From Lojkania enalia (taxonomy: Eukaryota > Ascomycota > Dothideomycetes > Pleosporales), in assembly GCA_010094045.1 (NCBI GenBank), contig ML986589.1, positions 193,974-257,973 on the forward strand: 64,000 nucleotides of DNA. The letters run 5' to 3'. Positions 45,580-58,992 of the stretch are shown here, piece by piece. Every line of letters begins with the position of its first letter. The first letter of the stretch is position 1. Position numbers and translations under genes: made by a program. The notes below the pieces were generated by a model that made no database searches, was not told the origin of the DNA, and worked only from the letters and a program-made list of their open reading frames with translations.

Positions 45580-48500
45580 GTTATAAGCCTAGTTACTATA
45601 CTAAAATAACTATAACTTAACCTTTTTATATATATATTATAATTAATATTATACTCTTTTATTTAGTATTATAATATTGCAATATTATTATCTTTATCGT
45701 TTACTAACAATTTTTAGGTACTTAGCTATTAGAATTATATATAAATTCTATACTTTATAAGTCTATTAATATACTATATTATATTTAAAGCTATTTTATT
45801 CTCTAGTATTAATATATTTTAGTATATTTCTAGTATTATAATAGTTATATACTCCTCTATAACTATATCTAAGAAGAAGATATTTAGTACTTCTAGCGAT
45901 TAAAAAGATTAGCTTAAGTAGTATAAACTAATAACTAGTAGGCTAAAAGTATAGGAATATTTAGATCTAAATATACCTTTTAAAAAGGTTAAAATTTATA
46001 AACTAGAACCTCCTCTTTTTAATATAGATAAGTTCTAGATTCTGAAGATAAATCTAGAAGAGGAAATAGAAAGATACTCTTCTAGTAGAGTAATATATAA
46101 GAAGATAACCTTAATATAAATAATAGATTAGAATTAGGTAAGGGACTAGTATAACTAATAAAAGAAGGATTAGATTAAGATTAATAATACTCTCTATATT
46201 ATATATAATAATATTCTAATAATAATATTACCTTAATATAAAGTAATATTTAGCAATAATATAACTAGCTATAAAATTTTTAGAATTTTATAGGAAAAGT
46301 TAGCACCTACTATTAAGTTAAGAGAGTAATTAATCTAGAAAGAATATTAAGCTCTTCTTATATATTTAACTAATAGAGAGGTAGAGAAGTAACTAAATTA
46401 GTAGAATTAGGTAATCTATTATACTAAGGCTACTAGCTTAGTAAAAGTTTAAAGTCTTAGAGTAGAAAAGGATTTTCTTCTAATAGTTGTTAAGAAAGAT
46501 AAAGTATAGGTACTAATCTATATAATACTAATTAACGCTAAAAATAAGTTAGGTAGGATTAATTAACTAATTTCTATAATTAAATAATTAGTATACTAAT
46601 ATACTAATTACTATAGATATTTTAATCTATAGAAGGTATTTAACTTATTTATAATTTTATAATATCTATTAATTCTTTAAGTAAATTCTAATAGTACTAT
46701 ATAGTAGTTTTAAGAAAAATCTAGTTTACGATTATATACTCTACTACCCTACTTCTATAAGAAGCGGTATTTTTAGAGTAATTACAAGTATATAAATAAA
46801 TCGATTAGACTACTAAACTAGGTACTAGATTAGAAAATACTAAAAGCTTAAGATAATATTTTAAATAGAAATAACTAGGAGAAAAAGAATACTCTAAAAG
46901 TAAATATAGAAAAATATAAGAAATTAAAATCCTCGTTTAATAGTAAAACTTTTATAAAAGCTGCTAGCCTTTAGGGAAATACCTAGATAATTTAAAGGAG
47001 CAATTTTTCAGCGAGTACTACCCCTAAAAAAGAAGATACTAGTATTCTAAATTAGTAGATACTTAATCTAGATTCTAATATCTATATATATAACTCTAAA
47101 GCTTTTAGTTAGTAGACTACTTAGATAGTAAATTCTAAAGATAAAATTGCTATAAAAGGTAGTATATACTTTATATTAGAATAGAGTACTATTATAATTA
47201 TAATTAATTCTCCTATAGGCCTAAGAGATATTAAATTAATAGAAGTTGCTTACATCTCTTAGTTGCTAACTAATATAATAGCTCTAATTAGAAATAAGAA
47301 ATAGAGTATTTAGTTTAACTTAGGTAGAGATTATCTTTACTAGTATAATTACTATAATATTATTTATTATTTAGAGTTGTTTAATAACTACTAGCTACTA
47401 AACGCGAACCTAGTAAAAAGGCCTCTATTTAATTTACTTTCCGGATATAAGATAGTTGTAGTAATTAAAGAAAAGCTTTTTTATCGCTAGTAACTAATAT
47501 AAATTATTTCTTTAGCTAAAGTATACTAATTATTAAGCTATTTAGGTAGAGATTTAGTATTAACTCTATCTTAGGTAGTTAAGGGTATCTAGTTAAGTAA
47601 TTAGAAAGTACTAGTATAGTAAGATTGCTAGATATATATATAAGCGAAGTTATTATAGTAGATTAGCTAGTATAGTTAACTTTATCTAGCTACTAAACTA
47701 TTTAAAAGAATTGCGATTAATATTATATAATTTTAGAAGGATTATAAAAGGTACTATAATAGTAAAAGATATCTATTTTATATAGTTAATTAGGTGTCCC
47801 GGTAGTATAAGGGATTTATAATATATAATTAGTTAAAATCTACTCTTATAAAAGTTTTTAAAATACTGTTAGCAAAAATTAAATAATAGTATAAAAGAAA
47901 GATCGTATATATCTATATAGATAATAATTTAAGTTTCTTAGAACTTATAGAAGTATTATTTAATTAAGAAATTATAATTAAAACTCGCGCGCTTTATATA
48001 CCTAAGTAGAATAGTCTAGTAGAGTAAGTAAGATACTAAATTATAACCCGCGCGCGCGCTCTTATAATAGAAGATAATATCTCTAATAAATATATTAATA
48101 AATTAGCTTATATAGTAATATACCTATTTAATAGAACGCTAATTATAAGCCTTTAATTTAAAACCCTATATAAGGCTATTTTTAACTATAAACTATCTCT
48201 TACTTACTTTTAAGTTATAGAATTACAAGCGTATATTTTAGATAAAACTCTATTAAAAGGCGATAAACTAGCGTTATAAGTACTAATTAGAAAACTCTTA
48301 TAATATAGGAGTACGAATATATACTAAATACTAATTCTAAAACTAAAATAGGTATTTAATACTAGAGACGTTATATTTAGCAATATTATATCTAGTAAAA
48401 AAGAGGAATATCTACTAAAAGAATTCCTAGAGAAGTTTCTTTTTTAAATTAATAATATTAAAAGTTCTATTAATAGTAGTAATAATAAAATAATTAAAGT

Positions 48501-50829
48501 TGTAGAAGTAATCTATAAGAATTAGCTACCTAATTAAGATATCTCTACTAAGTTAGTAGGTAATTTAATTAGTAAGAAAACCTATTAATAGGAAAATACT
48601 ATTTTTAAAGAATAAATTAACGATATTACTAGTAATTAGAAATTCTTAACGCTAGAATTAATACTAATACTAGTACTAAGGAATTAAGATACTCTTATAG
48701 TACTACTAGTAAATAGTAAAAATACTATATTTAGCAATAATTTACTATAAAGATAGTAACTATCGCCTTCTTATACTTCTATACTCTTAAGAAGAATAAA
48801 TAATACCTCGCGGAGGGAAGAAATTAGCAGCTAAATATTAAGAGATAATATAATTTAGAAAGGTAGATTTTTATACAGCTATAAGCCGCCTTAGTTATAC
48901 TTTATAACCTTTATAATACTATTTAATAGTAAGCTAATACTGGTAAATTATATAAAGGAAACTCGTACTATTAGAAAATATTATTATAATCAGCTTCTAC
49001 TAGAACCAAAGTACTATAAAGATCTAAAGAATTATCCCTTTAGTACTAGCTTCTATAAGGCCTATTATACTAAGTTATAGAAGTAGAAGGATATAGATAC
49101 CTAATAAAAGATAATAATCTTCTAAAACTCTATTAAAATTCTTCTAGTAATATAGGTATTTATATATAAATTTAATAAGAACGGTTTCCTATATAAATTT
49201 AAGGTTAGATTAGTTATACGCAGCAATCTATAATCTTAATAGAAAGATACCTATACTACTATACTAGCTGTATAAACCTTTTACTTTTTAATATTAATTA
49301 TAACTTATTTTAAACTTAATATATACTAGTTTAATATTATTAACACGTTTCTTAACTGCTGATTAGATAGGTTAATATATATCTATATATTAGAAGGTTT
49401 TATATATAAGTATAGAAAATATCTATAACTATAGAAAGCTATATATAGTTTTAAGAATACTCTAAAACTTTAGTATTATAAGCTAGATAGAACTCTAAGG
49501 TAATTAGGCCTTAAAATAGTACTAGAAATATCTTACTTATACGTAAATAATAAGCTGATTATCTTCTTTTATATTAATAATATTATAATTCTAGTTTATC
49601 TATTAAATATCTCTATTAAGTAGAAATTTAAATTGTAATTAAGTAATAAATATAAACTTTAATCTCTTAGAGATTTAAATTAGTTTCTAAGAGTTTAAGT
49701 CGTACGCGATATATAGTAGTATAAGACCTAGCTGCTATAGGACTTATTTATTAATAAGGTAGTAGCGCGATTTAATATTATAGTTAATAAAAAGGTGCTA
49801 AATATACCTTTATATAAGAATATACTACTAGCTACTATTAAGGAATCTTCTAATAGGATATTTTACTACTAATAACTAATTAGTTATCTAGTCTAAATTA
49901 TAGTTTTTATATACTCTAATATCATATAAACGTATTTAATATTATTATAATACTTCTAGAACCCTAGTAATTATTATATTAATACTATTTTAAGGGTATA
50001 GTAATATCTAATTAGTATAAAATATTTAGTAATTATAATAACAGCTAATAATATATAAAATACTTCTACTATTAGCTAGAGTAGTAATACTAATTATATT
50101 AACCCTATAGAATAATTACTATTCTATAGTATATCTAATATAGCTTTTAATAATAATTCTAATATTTATTAAAATTCTTATAGCTATATATTTTAACTTT
50201 TTAAAATGCCGATTAATTAGAAAGCTTTAATTTAGTGTACGGTTATAAAATCGACTATTAAGGTAGAATTATTAGTACTATTAGTTGCTGGATTAGAAAT
50301 AGAGTAGTAGTAGAAGGCCTTTATTTTACTACGCTTCTATATTAATATATAACTAGTACTACTTTATAATAATTAATAAATAGTAGATATTATAAATAAG
50401 CTATCTAAGTATTTTAAGACTAAACTTTACTATATAGATATATATTAGTACTAGCTACGTTAAGAAGTAGTAGAATAGAAGCTTATAATTAGTTAGTAAC
50501 CGATAAATCTAATACTAGCTAATAGTTTTATAAAAGTTCTATAGCTATAATAATACTAAAAGTTTATTAAGTAACTAAAAATAGAAGATATTTTAGCTAG
50601 AATTAAATCTCAGGAATTTCTATTAACTAAATAAATTAATTACTAATAAGAATCTTAGGGGGTAATTAAAAATTAATTATAACTTACCCTATATTATATT
50701 AAATTAATATTTCTGTAAGTGTATTTAGCTCTACTACTAGTTACTTTATATAATTTACCTTTTTTAGTATAGTATCTACCTTTATTTTTTCGATACAGCT
50801 TCTCCTTTATAGTTAAAGCTAGGGGGGTA

Positions 50830-51033
50830 TATTATAAAGATTTTTAGCTAGTTTACTAAGCTATATTAGATATCGACGTATAATATTACGGTTAATATTA
50901 CGCCGGATATTATACTAGATATTAGCTAATATACCTCTTTTTTATATATATAAATATAGCCTGCTAGCTATCTTTAATTAACTAGTTTAGCTTTTTATCT
51001 CCCTCCCTAAGATAAGATTCGCCTCTTACTATA
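50830..51033 (+). repeat. 3' LTR of nested copia (204 bp)
   Basis: Starts TATTATAAAGATTTTTAGC after the polypurine tract, ends CTTACTATA, followed by AAATT. Confidence 0.93.
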
Positions 51034-52779
51034 AAATTAGTAGTTAGCTTAATACTAAAAATATTATAGAGACTAGAACTTATAAAATACTCTATATATA
51101 TTATATAACGTTTATAGAAGTATTATAGTAGAAGATAAATAGTAATATACTAGCTAATTAGACTAAGATTAGTCTATATAGAGATTAACTACTACCTCTA
51201 TTAAAGTAATAGAAGTAGCTTAAAAGGTATCTATTTAGAATTAAATTTAAGAAAGTAGTAGTAGTAGAACTTTAAAGCTATTATAGTAAAAGCTATCTAG
51301 TTTATATAATAGAGACTAGAGCTAGTATATAGCTAGAAATTAAACTTCTACTACTAATATAGATATTTATATATAAATTTAATAAGAATAGATATCTATA
51401 TAAATTTAAAGCTAGGCTAGTTATTAGAAAAGACTTATAGTAGGACTAGAGAAATATATATATAGCTACTCTAGTAGTATAAGTATTTTAATTCTTAATT
51501 ACTCTAATAGCAGCTTTTAAACTATACACCTATTAATATAATATTACTAATACTTTCTTAAATATACTACTAGATAAATTAATATACACCTATATACTAG
51601 AAGAATTTATATAGAAACTAGGTAAGCTGCTAGAAATAAGAAAAACTCTTTATAGCCTAAGAGATACTCTTCTACTCTAGTATAAGTACCTTAAAAGCTT
51701 ACTACTTAAACTAGAACTATAGTTAATCTAGAAGGTTCTATATCTATTTAGAAGTAAAAGTTTAATAATATTCTTCTATATTAATAATATAGTTATTCTA
51801 GTCTACCTAAACTACTTTATTATATATTAGTAATTTAAAGTAGGCTTAAAATTATAGTATAAACTATACTTATTTAGATAGCTCTAATAGTTTCTAGAAA
51901 TTAGAATAGTCTAAAATTAAGATATAAGTAGAATCTAGCTTAGTTAAAACTTATTTATTAATAAGGTTGTAGCTAAGTATAAACTATAGAAGTAGAGGTA
52001 AAAAAACTATCTTATAGTACTTCTAGTTAATAACTATCTAGTATTAAGTATAAAGGAGTTAAACTATTAGAGAACTAGATATTTTAAAAATTTATTTAGC
52101 TCTAATAATCTATCTTAAAAATCTAGAATAAAATTATATTTAAATAGTAGAGTACGTTTAGAGATATATAATTAGTATAAAAGGGCTAGGTTTATAAATA
52201 TCTAAACTAGATTAAAAAAATATAATCTACCTTAATAATAAGTATAAGCTACTATTTTATAGAGTATTAGATGTAGTATTTACAGATAATTAGAAGATAT
52301 ATTACAGCTTATAAGGCTACCTATTTAAACTCTATAACCTACTTATTAACTAAAAAGTAATAATATAATACTTAGTTATTAAGTTAATAACTAAAGCTAA
52401 GCTACTAGTTTTATCTATAATAGGTAGCGAGCTATAATAGTAGACTAGAGTTTTTAATTATATAGGGTTTAATATAGAGATAGTTCTTATACTATTTTAT
52501 AATAATTAGTAGATAGTAGGTATTACTATTAAAATAGTAGATAGACTATAGACTAGGTTATATTATATAGATACTTATTAGATATAGATTTAATAAGAAG
52601 TTAAAATAGAAAAGTTATAGATTAGCTAGAAGCTAATAAACTAGATACTAGCAGATAGTTTTATAAAAGTACTACCTAAGCAGAAATATCTTACATTTTT
52701 AAAGTAGTTTAGTCTTATAAAAGTATTTAAATTAGTTAACTAGAAGGTAGTTTTACTATTTACTATAACTAAGGGTATA

Positions 52780-52905
52780 TATTATAGTTAAGCTATTTAT
52801 AGTTAGCTTCTTAATAGGTCTAGAAATATATATATAGTATATCTCGCATTTTTAGTTAATAGACGTAGTTTTTCCAACTCTTATTAGAGCTAGCTAACTC
52901 TAATA
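52780..52905 (+). repeat. 3' LTR of copia A (126 bp)
   Basis: Same length and sequence family as 42,004-42,129, followed by GAAGT (52,906-52,910). It lies about 50 bp from an inverted copy of itself, the LTR of element B at 52,956-53,081. Confidence 0.92.
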
Positions 52906-52955
52906 GAAGTTAAAAACGGCTCTAAGAAAAAATGAATATAGCTACTAAAAATAGA

Positions 52956-53081
52956 TATTAGAGCTAGTTAGCTCTAATAAGGGTTGGAAAAACTGCGTCT
53001 ATTAATTAGAAATGCGAGATATATTATATATATATCTCTAGACCTACTAAAAGGCTAATTATAAATAGTTTAGTTATAATA
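52956..53081 (-). repeat. 3' LTR of copia B (126 bp), RIP-mutated
   Basis: Inverted relative of 52,780-52,905; preceded by ATAGA on the plus strand and bordered inside by TACCCCCCTA, the complement of the polypurine tract. Confidence 0.92.
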
Positions 53082-56000
53082 TACCCCCCTAGCTATAATA
53101 AATAGTAAAGCTACCTTCTAGTTAACTAGTTTAAGTATTTTTATAAGACCGAGCTACTTTAAAAAAGTAAGATACTTCTACTTAAATAGTACCTTTATAA
53201 GGCCGTCTACTAGTATCTAGTTCGTCGGCTTTTAGTTAACCTATAATCTTCCTACTTTAACTTCTTATTAAATCTATATCTAATAAATATCTATATAATA
53301 TAATCTAGTTTATAATCTATCTACTATTTTAGTAGTAATACCTACTATCTACTAATTATTATAAAATAGCGTAGAAACTATCTCTATATTAAATCCTATA
53401 TAATTAAAAACTCTAGTCTACTATTATAGCTTATTACCTACTATAGATAGAGCTAGTAGTTTAGTTTTAATTGTTAACTTAATAACCGAGCGTTATATTA
53501 TTACTTTCTAGTTAATAGGTAGACTATAAAGCTTAAATAGGTAGTCCTATAAGCTATAATATATCTTCTAATTATTTATAAACGCTATATCTAATACTCT
53601 ATAAAATAGTAGCTTATACTTATTACTAAGGTAGATTATATTTTTCTAATCTAGTTTAAATACTTATAAGTCTAGCCCTCTTATACTAATTATATATCTC
53701 TAGATATACTCTACTACTTAAATATAATTCTATTCTAGATTCTTAAAGTAGGTTATTAAAGCTAAATAAGTTTTTAAAATATCTAGATATATATAAACTA
53801 CTAGATATTTTAGAGATCTAACTAGCTACTAATAATATCTAATTCTCTAATAGTTTAGCTCCTCTATACTTAATACTAGATAGTTATCGACTAGAAGTAC
53901 TATAAGATAGTTTCTCTACCCCTACTTCTATAGTCTATACTTAGCTGCGACCTTATTAATAAACGAGTCTTAATTAAGCTAGATTCTACCTATATTCTAG
54001 TTTTAGACTATTCTAATTTCTAGGAACTACTTAAGCTATTTAAATAAGCGTAGTTTATACTATAATTTTAAGCCTACTTTAAATTACTAATAGGTAGTAA
54101 AATAGTTTAAATAAACTAGAACGACTATATTATTAATATAGAAGAATACTATTAGGCTCTTACTTCTAAATAGATATAAGACCTCCTAAATTAGCTATAG
54201 TTCTAACTTAAATAGTAAGCTTTTAAAGTATTTATACTAGAGTAGAAAAGTATTTCTTAAACTATAGAGAGTTTTCCTTATCTCTAATAACTTATCTAAC
54301 TTCTATATAAATCCTTCTAGCGTATAGGTATATATTAGTCTATCTAGTAGTATATTTAAGAAAGTATTAGTAATATTATATTAATAGGCGTATAGTCTAA
54401 AAGCTACTACTAGAATAACTAGAAATTAAAATACTTATACTGTTAGAGTAGTTATATATATATCTCTCTAGTCCTATTATAAGTTTTCTCTAATAACTAG
54501 CCTAGTTTTAAATTTATATAGATATCTATTCTTATTAAATTTATATATAAATACCTATATTAGTAGTAGAAGCTTAATCTCTAGTTATATACTAGCTCTA
54601 GTTTCTATTATATAAACTAAACAGCCCTTACTATAATAGCTCTAAAGCTCTACTACTACTACTTTCTTAAATTTAATTCTAAATAGATACTTTTTAAACT
54701 ACTTCTATTACTTTAGTAGAAGTAGTAGCTAATCTCTATATAGATTAATTCTAGGCTAATTAGCTAGTATATTACTACTTATCTTCTACTATAATACTTC
54801 TATAAACGCTATATAGTATATATAGAGTATTTTATAAGTTCTAGTCTTTATAATATTTCTAGTATTAAGTTAACTACTAATTTTATCGCGTCTATTTATA
54901 TTATTTAATTATCGGTTTAGAGCCTCTACTTTTAATTTAATCTAATACTAGCTCTTAGAAAAGTTAGTTATTACCTTTAAATATTTATCGTGATTATCTT
55001 AACTATATAATTCTAGGATATCTTCTAATATTATAATACTATTAACTACTAGATACTCTACTCTAGCCGGCTTATTTAATTATTACTAATTTAGCTCCTA
55101 TTTAAGCTACTACTTAAACTTATTATCTAGTATCTTCTTACGCGATTAAGCTATTAATTAATCTAGTATCTATTTAAACTCTATATTATTTAGCTTATAG
55201 CTCTCCTTAATATTAAATATTATAGCTACTAAATATAGCGTCTATTTATTTAGAAAGATAAGATTTTTATATAATTCTATAGGTAGTAGAATAATATCTC
55301 TAGTTCTTATAACTCTATCTAGCTCTAATATCTAGATATAATAGATATTTATAGAGTTATATTCTATAAAGCGTCTAATTAATATATAAGATTATAGTTT
55401 CTCTTTCTAGTATAGGTAATAATTTAAGATATATACCTTAGCTTCTAGTATACTAAGATAAGCTACTAATAGTCTAGTTCCGCTTACTATTTTATATAGG
55501 GTATACTAGTCTAGAGCTTCGGTTAGTATATAATTAAGAAGATAGACTACTAAGAGTAGGTACTTGTTTAATACCTCTATTAGTAGTCCTACGTCTATTT
55601 TTATAGCTCTTTCCTATATAACTAGTAACTACCCTACTCTCTCTATTAGACTATTCTACTTTTTAGTATACTCTACTTATAGTTCTACTAAAATTTCTAG
55701 GTTTTTAAAGATATTAAGTATCTTAAAATATCTATATTTATTATTAAGCCTAATAACTTTAACCTATATATTAAATTAAACTTTAAACTTAACTAATAAT
55801 CTTTATATTATATATTATAGTATTATTATATTTTTATTTAGTAGGTAGTAGATTTTATACTATCTACTATATTAGTAGACTATATAGAATATCTAGAAGT
55901 CTCTATTATAGTAGTATTTTAACCGATCGCGTATCTAGACTAGATTTATTTCTAGTCTCTTAAATAGTTCTTAAACTAGTTTTTAAGAAGCTCTTCTACT

Positions 56001-58126
56001 TACTATTTTATAGAACTTAGACTAGATATAAATAGTATATTCTATCTACTTTAGAGCTTAATTTCTCTACTACTACTACTACTATACTCCCTACTACTAC
56101 TACTACTTTACCTTCTACTACTACTTAATTAACTTAAGCCTATTAATATAAGTAGATAAATAAATAACTACCTTCTAGCTAATATAGCTAAATACTCTAT
56201 AAGCTTATATAAGCGTAAGTTTTAGCTACTTATAAACTGTATAGGAAGGCCTTAGTCTATATTATACTATATATACTAATAGAGATAGTTGTATACTATC
56301 TTCTATATCTATTAGCTAATATCTAGACGTACGCCTAAAATAGTATATAATATTCGATAGATCTATCTAATATAGATAGTCTCGTTCTAAATTAAAATAG
56401 ATTTCTACTATATTATAATATAAAAAATTAACTACGCTTATAAATATCTTTAAGATATATACTATATATAAAAATAGAATAGTTTTAATTCTAGTAGGCG
56501 TTTATATCTATAGCTAAACTTTTCTCTATTCTTAAATTAGTAGCAGCTATCCTTCTATATATATATAGTTATCTAGTCTAGGCTACTATATTATTCTCTA
56601 ATTATAAAACTTACTATTAGTAATATAGGTATTTAAGCTAGAGTTTATAATCTATCTATTAAGTAGTAATAGTTAATACTAATACTATTTAGCCTATATA
56701 GCTTTAAGCTATAGTACTAAAACTATTATAGATTTTACTAATTAACTTAGGTTTAAAGCTACTATTATAGCTAGTTCTAATAGTTAACGCCTATTATTCT
56801 ATCTTTTTATTATATTTAGTACTAGTACTAAAACTATTATAGAGCTTATAGAGCCTATTAATCTTATTAATCCTACTACTAGTTACTTCTTAGTATTATA
56901 GAGTACCTTTAACCTAAAAGACCTTAATATTCTAAACTTCTAAAATTTCTACTTAATATCTTAATCTAGCTATTAACTTAATAAGTATAGTATTAAGTTA
57001 ATATATAGATACTACTTAAATTTATAACTATCTTTATAGAGGTAAACTATCTATTTTAATTATTAAGGTTTCTAGCTGCTTTTAATCTATTATAACTATT
57101 ATAGTTACTATAGTATAATACTAAGCGTTATAAACGTTTCTAACTCTAATATAACTAGTCTAATATAATAATAGTATAATATATACTAGGCTATTAGGTC
57201 TAAAATATTTATATATAGTTTATTATCTACTTTAAACTTAATAAGTAGTAATAGTTTATTTACTACCTAGCTATTATCTAAGCTTTTAACTATAAGAATA
57301 AAGTTTTATTAAGCTTAATTCTCCTATACTTTTAGTATACTTATTAGACTTATAATACGCGTTATTTTAAGCTAATCCTTAAACTAGATATCTAGGTTCC
57401 CCTTTTTTAGTTATATCTTAAGTATCTAGTATTAAACCTATAGCTATATATTATACTTAGCTTTACTTAAGTAGAGATACTTTTTAAGAGTTTATAGTTA
57501 ATTATATATAGTCTTATAGTCTATAATTAGATAGATATATTAAGCTACTATTATCCTTAATATCTCTTATATAAATTCCCTAAGAGTCTTCTCTTTCTAC
57601 AGCTACTGTACCTTACTATAGCTATATGTTCTATACTAGACTTTATATCTTACTAATTCTTAATTAGTTAGATCTATAATATCTACTTCAGCATCTACTG
57701 CCTTAGTATTACTGTCTATCCTATAGAAATCTCTAAACTACTTCTTAATCGGCTTCTTAGCGTCTAGTTAAAGGACTAGCTCCTTACTAAGGTCTGGATC
57801 TATATATTTTTAGAGCTAGTTCCGGTCCGCGCTATCCTTCCGCAGAAACAGCTATTATATCTAGTACTCTAGCTTATTAAGAATAACTGTAGCCTTAGTA
57901 ATAAGTAGGTCTAATTCTATTATCTTTTTAATATACTATATCGCATTAATCTATCGAGGTCTCTGCTACAACTAGTTCTAAGCTCTCTAGCTTCCTAGCT
58001 AGCCTAGCGACGTTAAGGTGACTGAGGTCTTGATAAACGAGATATAATTGACTAAGCCTATATCAATCAGCTCTAGTCTGTCTGTGTGGAACGCAGCAGT
58101 AGTCAAAGGGCTTCCGGGCTCATAAC

Positions 58127-58252
58127 TGTCAGAGCTGGCTGGCTCTGATGAGGGTTGGAAAAACTGCGTCTATTGACTAGAAATGCGAGACATGCTACAT
58201 ATATATCCCTAGACCTGCCAAGGGGCTAACTGTGAATAGCTTAGCCGTAACA
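58127..58252 (-). repeat. 5' LTR of copia B (126 bp), essentially unmutated
   Basis: On the minus strand begins TGTTACGGCTAAGC and ends CAGCTCTGACA, with normal CA/TG content. It is the reference from which the RIP changes in the other three LTRs of this family can be read. Confidence 0.93.
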
Positions 58253-58315
58253 ATAGATAGCACATGACTGGTAGTGGAAGTTTCTAGAAAAACGCTATAC
58301 TATAAGTTAGGTCTG

Positions 58316-58430
58316 TAGCTGTGTAAAGTCTTAGCAAGTGGGCTAGCCTGAAGTCTCGCGGCTTTGCAATCTAACTCAATCTTATCTATACCGCTACTTT
58401 ACCAACTAATCTCTCTGAAAATACCCTCAG
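58316..58430 (+). repeat. Arm 1 of a dispersed inverted repeat
   Basis: TGTGTAAAGTCTTAGCAAG and the following 90 bp, including TTTGCAATCTAACTCAA and AATCTCTCTGA, recur in reverse complement at about 62,305-62,415 with diverged bases. The pair brackets the Clr5-TPR gene at a distance of about 4 kb. Confidence 0.6.
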
Positions 58431-58992
58431 AATATGCCAATTCACAACCCTATGGCCGAAGCCTGTCGGCCGCCCTTATTTGCACTCGCTCTGCATGTAC
58501 ATTTAAACCAATATCATTGCCTGGCTTTATTTCTCTATCTTGTATAGCCCTTTCACGTATTGGGTATAGAACTGAGACGATTATTTGCGCGTTTAAAAGC
58601 AAAGATGCAGTATAGGCAGCTAAGCCTTAGCCAGTCTGACAGCAATATATTGCATATCATGATCATGTCTGACCGCTTGTGCAGGTCAAGCGTTGTTCGA
58701 ACAAGCCAAATATTCTGGGAAAGCTCGTGAAGCGTTAGAATACAATCTCTAGTTTGGCAATCGTACGGGTCTAACCGCTAGTGGAGCGGTTGCTAGCATA
58801 TCGTAACACCATATCTAATCTCGAGAGCAAGAATTGATTAACTACTTCTAGTAATACCTCTGTCGCAATTCCTGTAGATCAATTCTACACACTTAGCTTC
58901 AACCCTTGATGAACTATCTAAAGCTAGGTGTCACCTCTCTATAGCTTTAAAAAGTATTTCTTCTCCGCTCGGCTGCTCAATTTGTATACATG

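Larger units (their letters stand above)
45376..51033 (+). mobile_element. Nested Ty1/copia element (5,658 bp), RIP-inactivated
   Basis: 204-bp LTRs at 45,376-45,579 and 50,830-51,033, target duplication AAATT (45,371-45,375 and 51,034-51,038), and a GGGGGG-containing polypurine tract directly before the right LTR. Plus-strand reading through stops gives gag at about 45.9-47.0 kb, integrase at about 47.5-48.1 kb, reverse transcriptase at about 49,150-49,700 (FIYKFNKNGFLYKFKVRLV; DRLIYIYILEGF) and RNase H at about 50,100-50,690 (TVIKSTIKVELLVLLVAGL). Insertion between integrase and reverse transcriptase of element A is confirmed by the uninterrupted site in element B at about 54,879-54,883. 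Confidence 0.94.
42004..52905 (+). mobile_element. Ty1/copia element A, RIP-inactivated, carrying a nested copia
   Basis: 126-bp LTRs at 42,004-42,129 and 52,780-52,905, target duplication GAAGT (41,999-42,003 and 52,906-52,910). The nested element at 45,376-51,033 (plus 5-bp duplication) splits it; without it A is about 5.2 kb. Plus-strand order is copia-like: gag region at about 42.4-43.7 kb, integrase at about 44,240-44,990 (RIDLVQIHDRLEYYYNRD, KLNNKRGYS, EYTKKQNSLIERV), then after the insertion reverse transcriptase at about 51,340-51,960 (FIYKFNKNRYLYKFKARLV) and RNase H to about 52,700. The integrase DNNxGxE-type and HxPEQNG-type motifs are visible in mutated form. All coding is broken by TAA/TAG. 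Confidence 0.92.
52956..58252 (-). mobile_element. Ty1/copia element B, inverted sister of A, partly escaping RIP
   Basis: 126-bp LTRs at 52,956-53,081 and 58,127-58,252, target duplication ATAGA (52,951-52,955 and 58,253-58,257). A polypurine tract (read on the minus strand) lies just inside the left LTR, so the coding strand is minus. The interior is the reverse-complement relative of element A, including an uninterrupted version of the site where the nested copia entered A. RIP is heavy from the left end to about 57,600 and then fades: the last 600 bp, including the 5' LTR, keep CA and TG and look nearly native. Confidence 0.93.

Noticed and set aside
55564..55779. 71-codon plus-strand frame in the second AT block
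   Set aside because: It lies antisense to the copia B polyprotein and is a by-product of stop-codon loss in AT-rich sequence.
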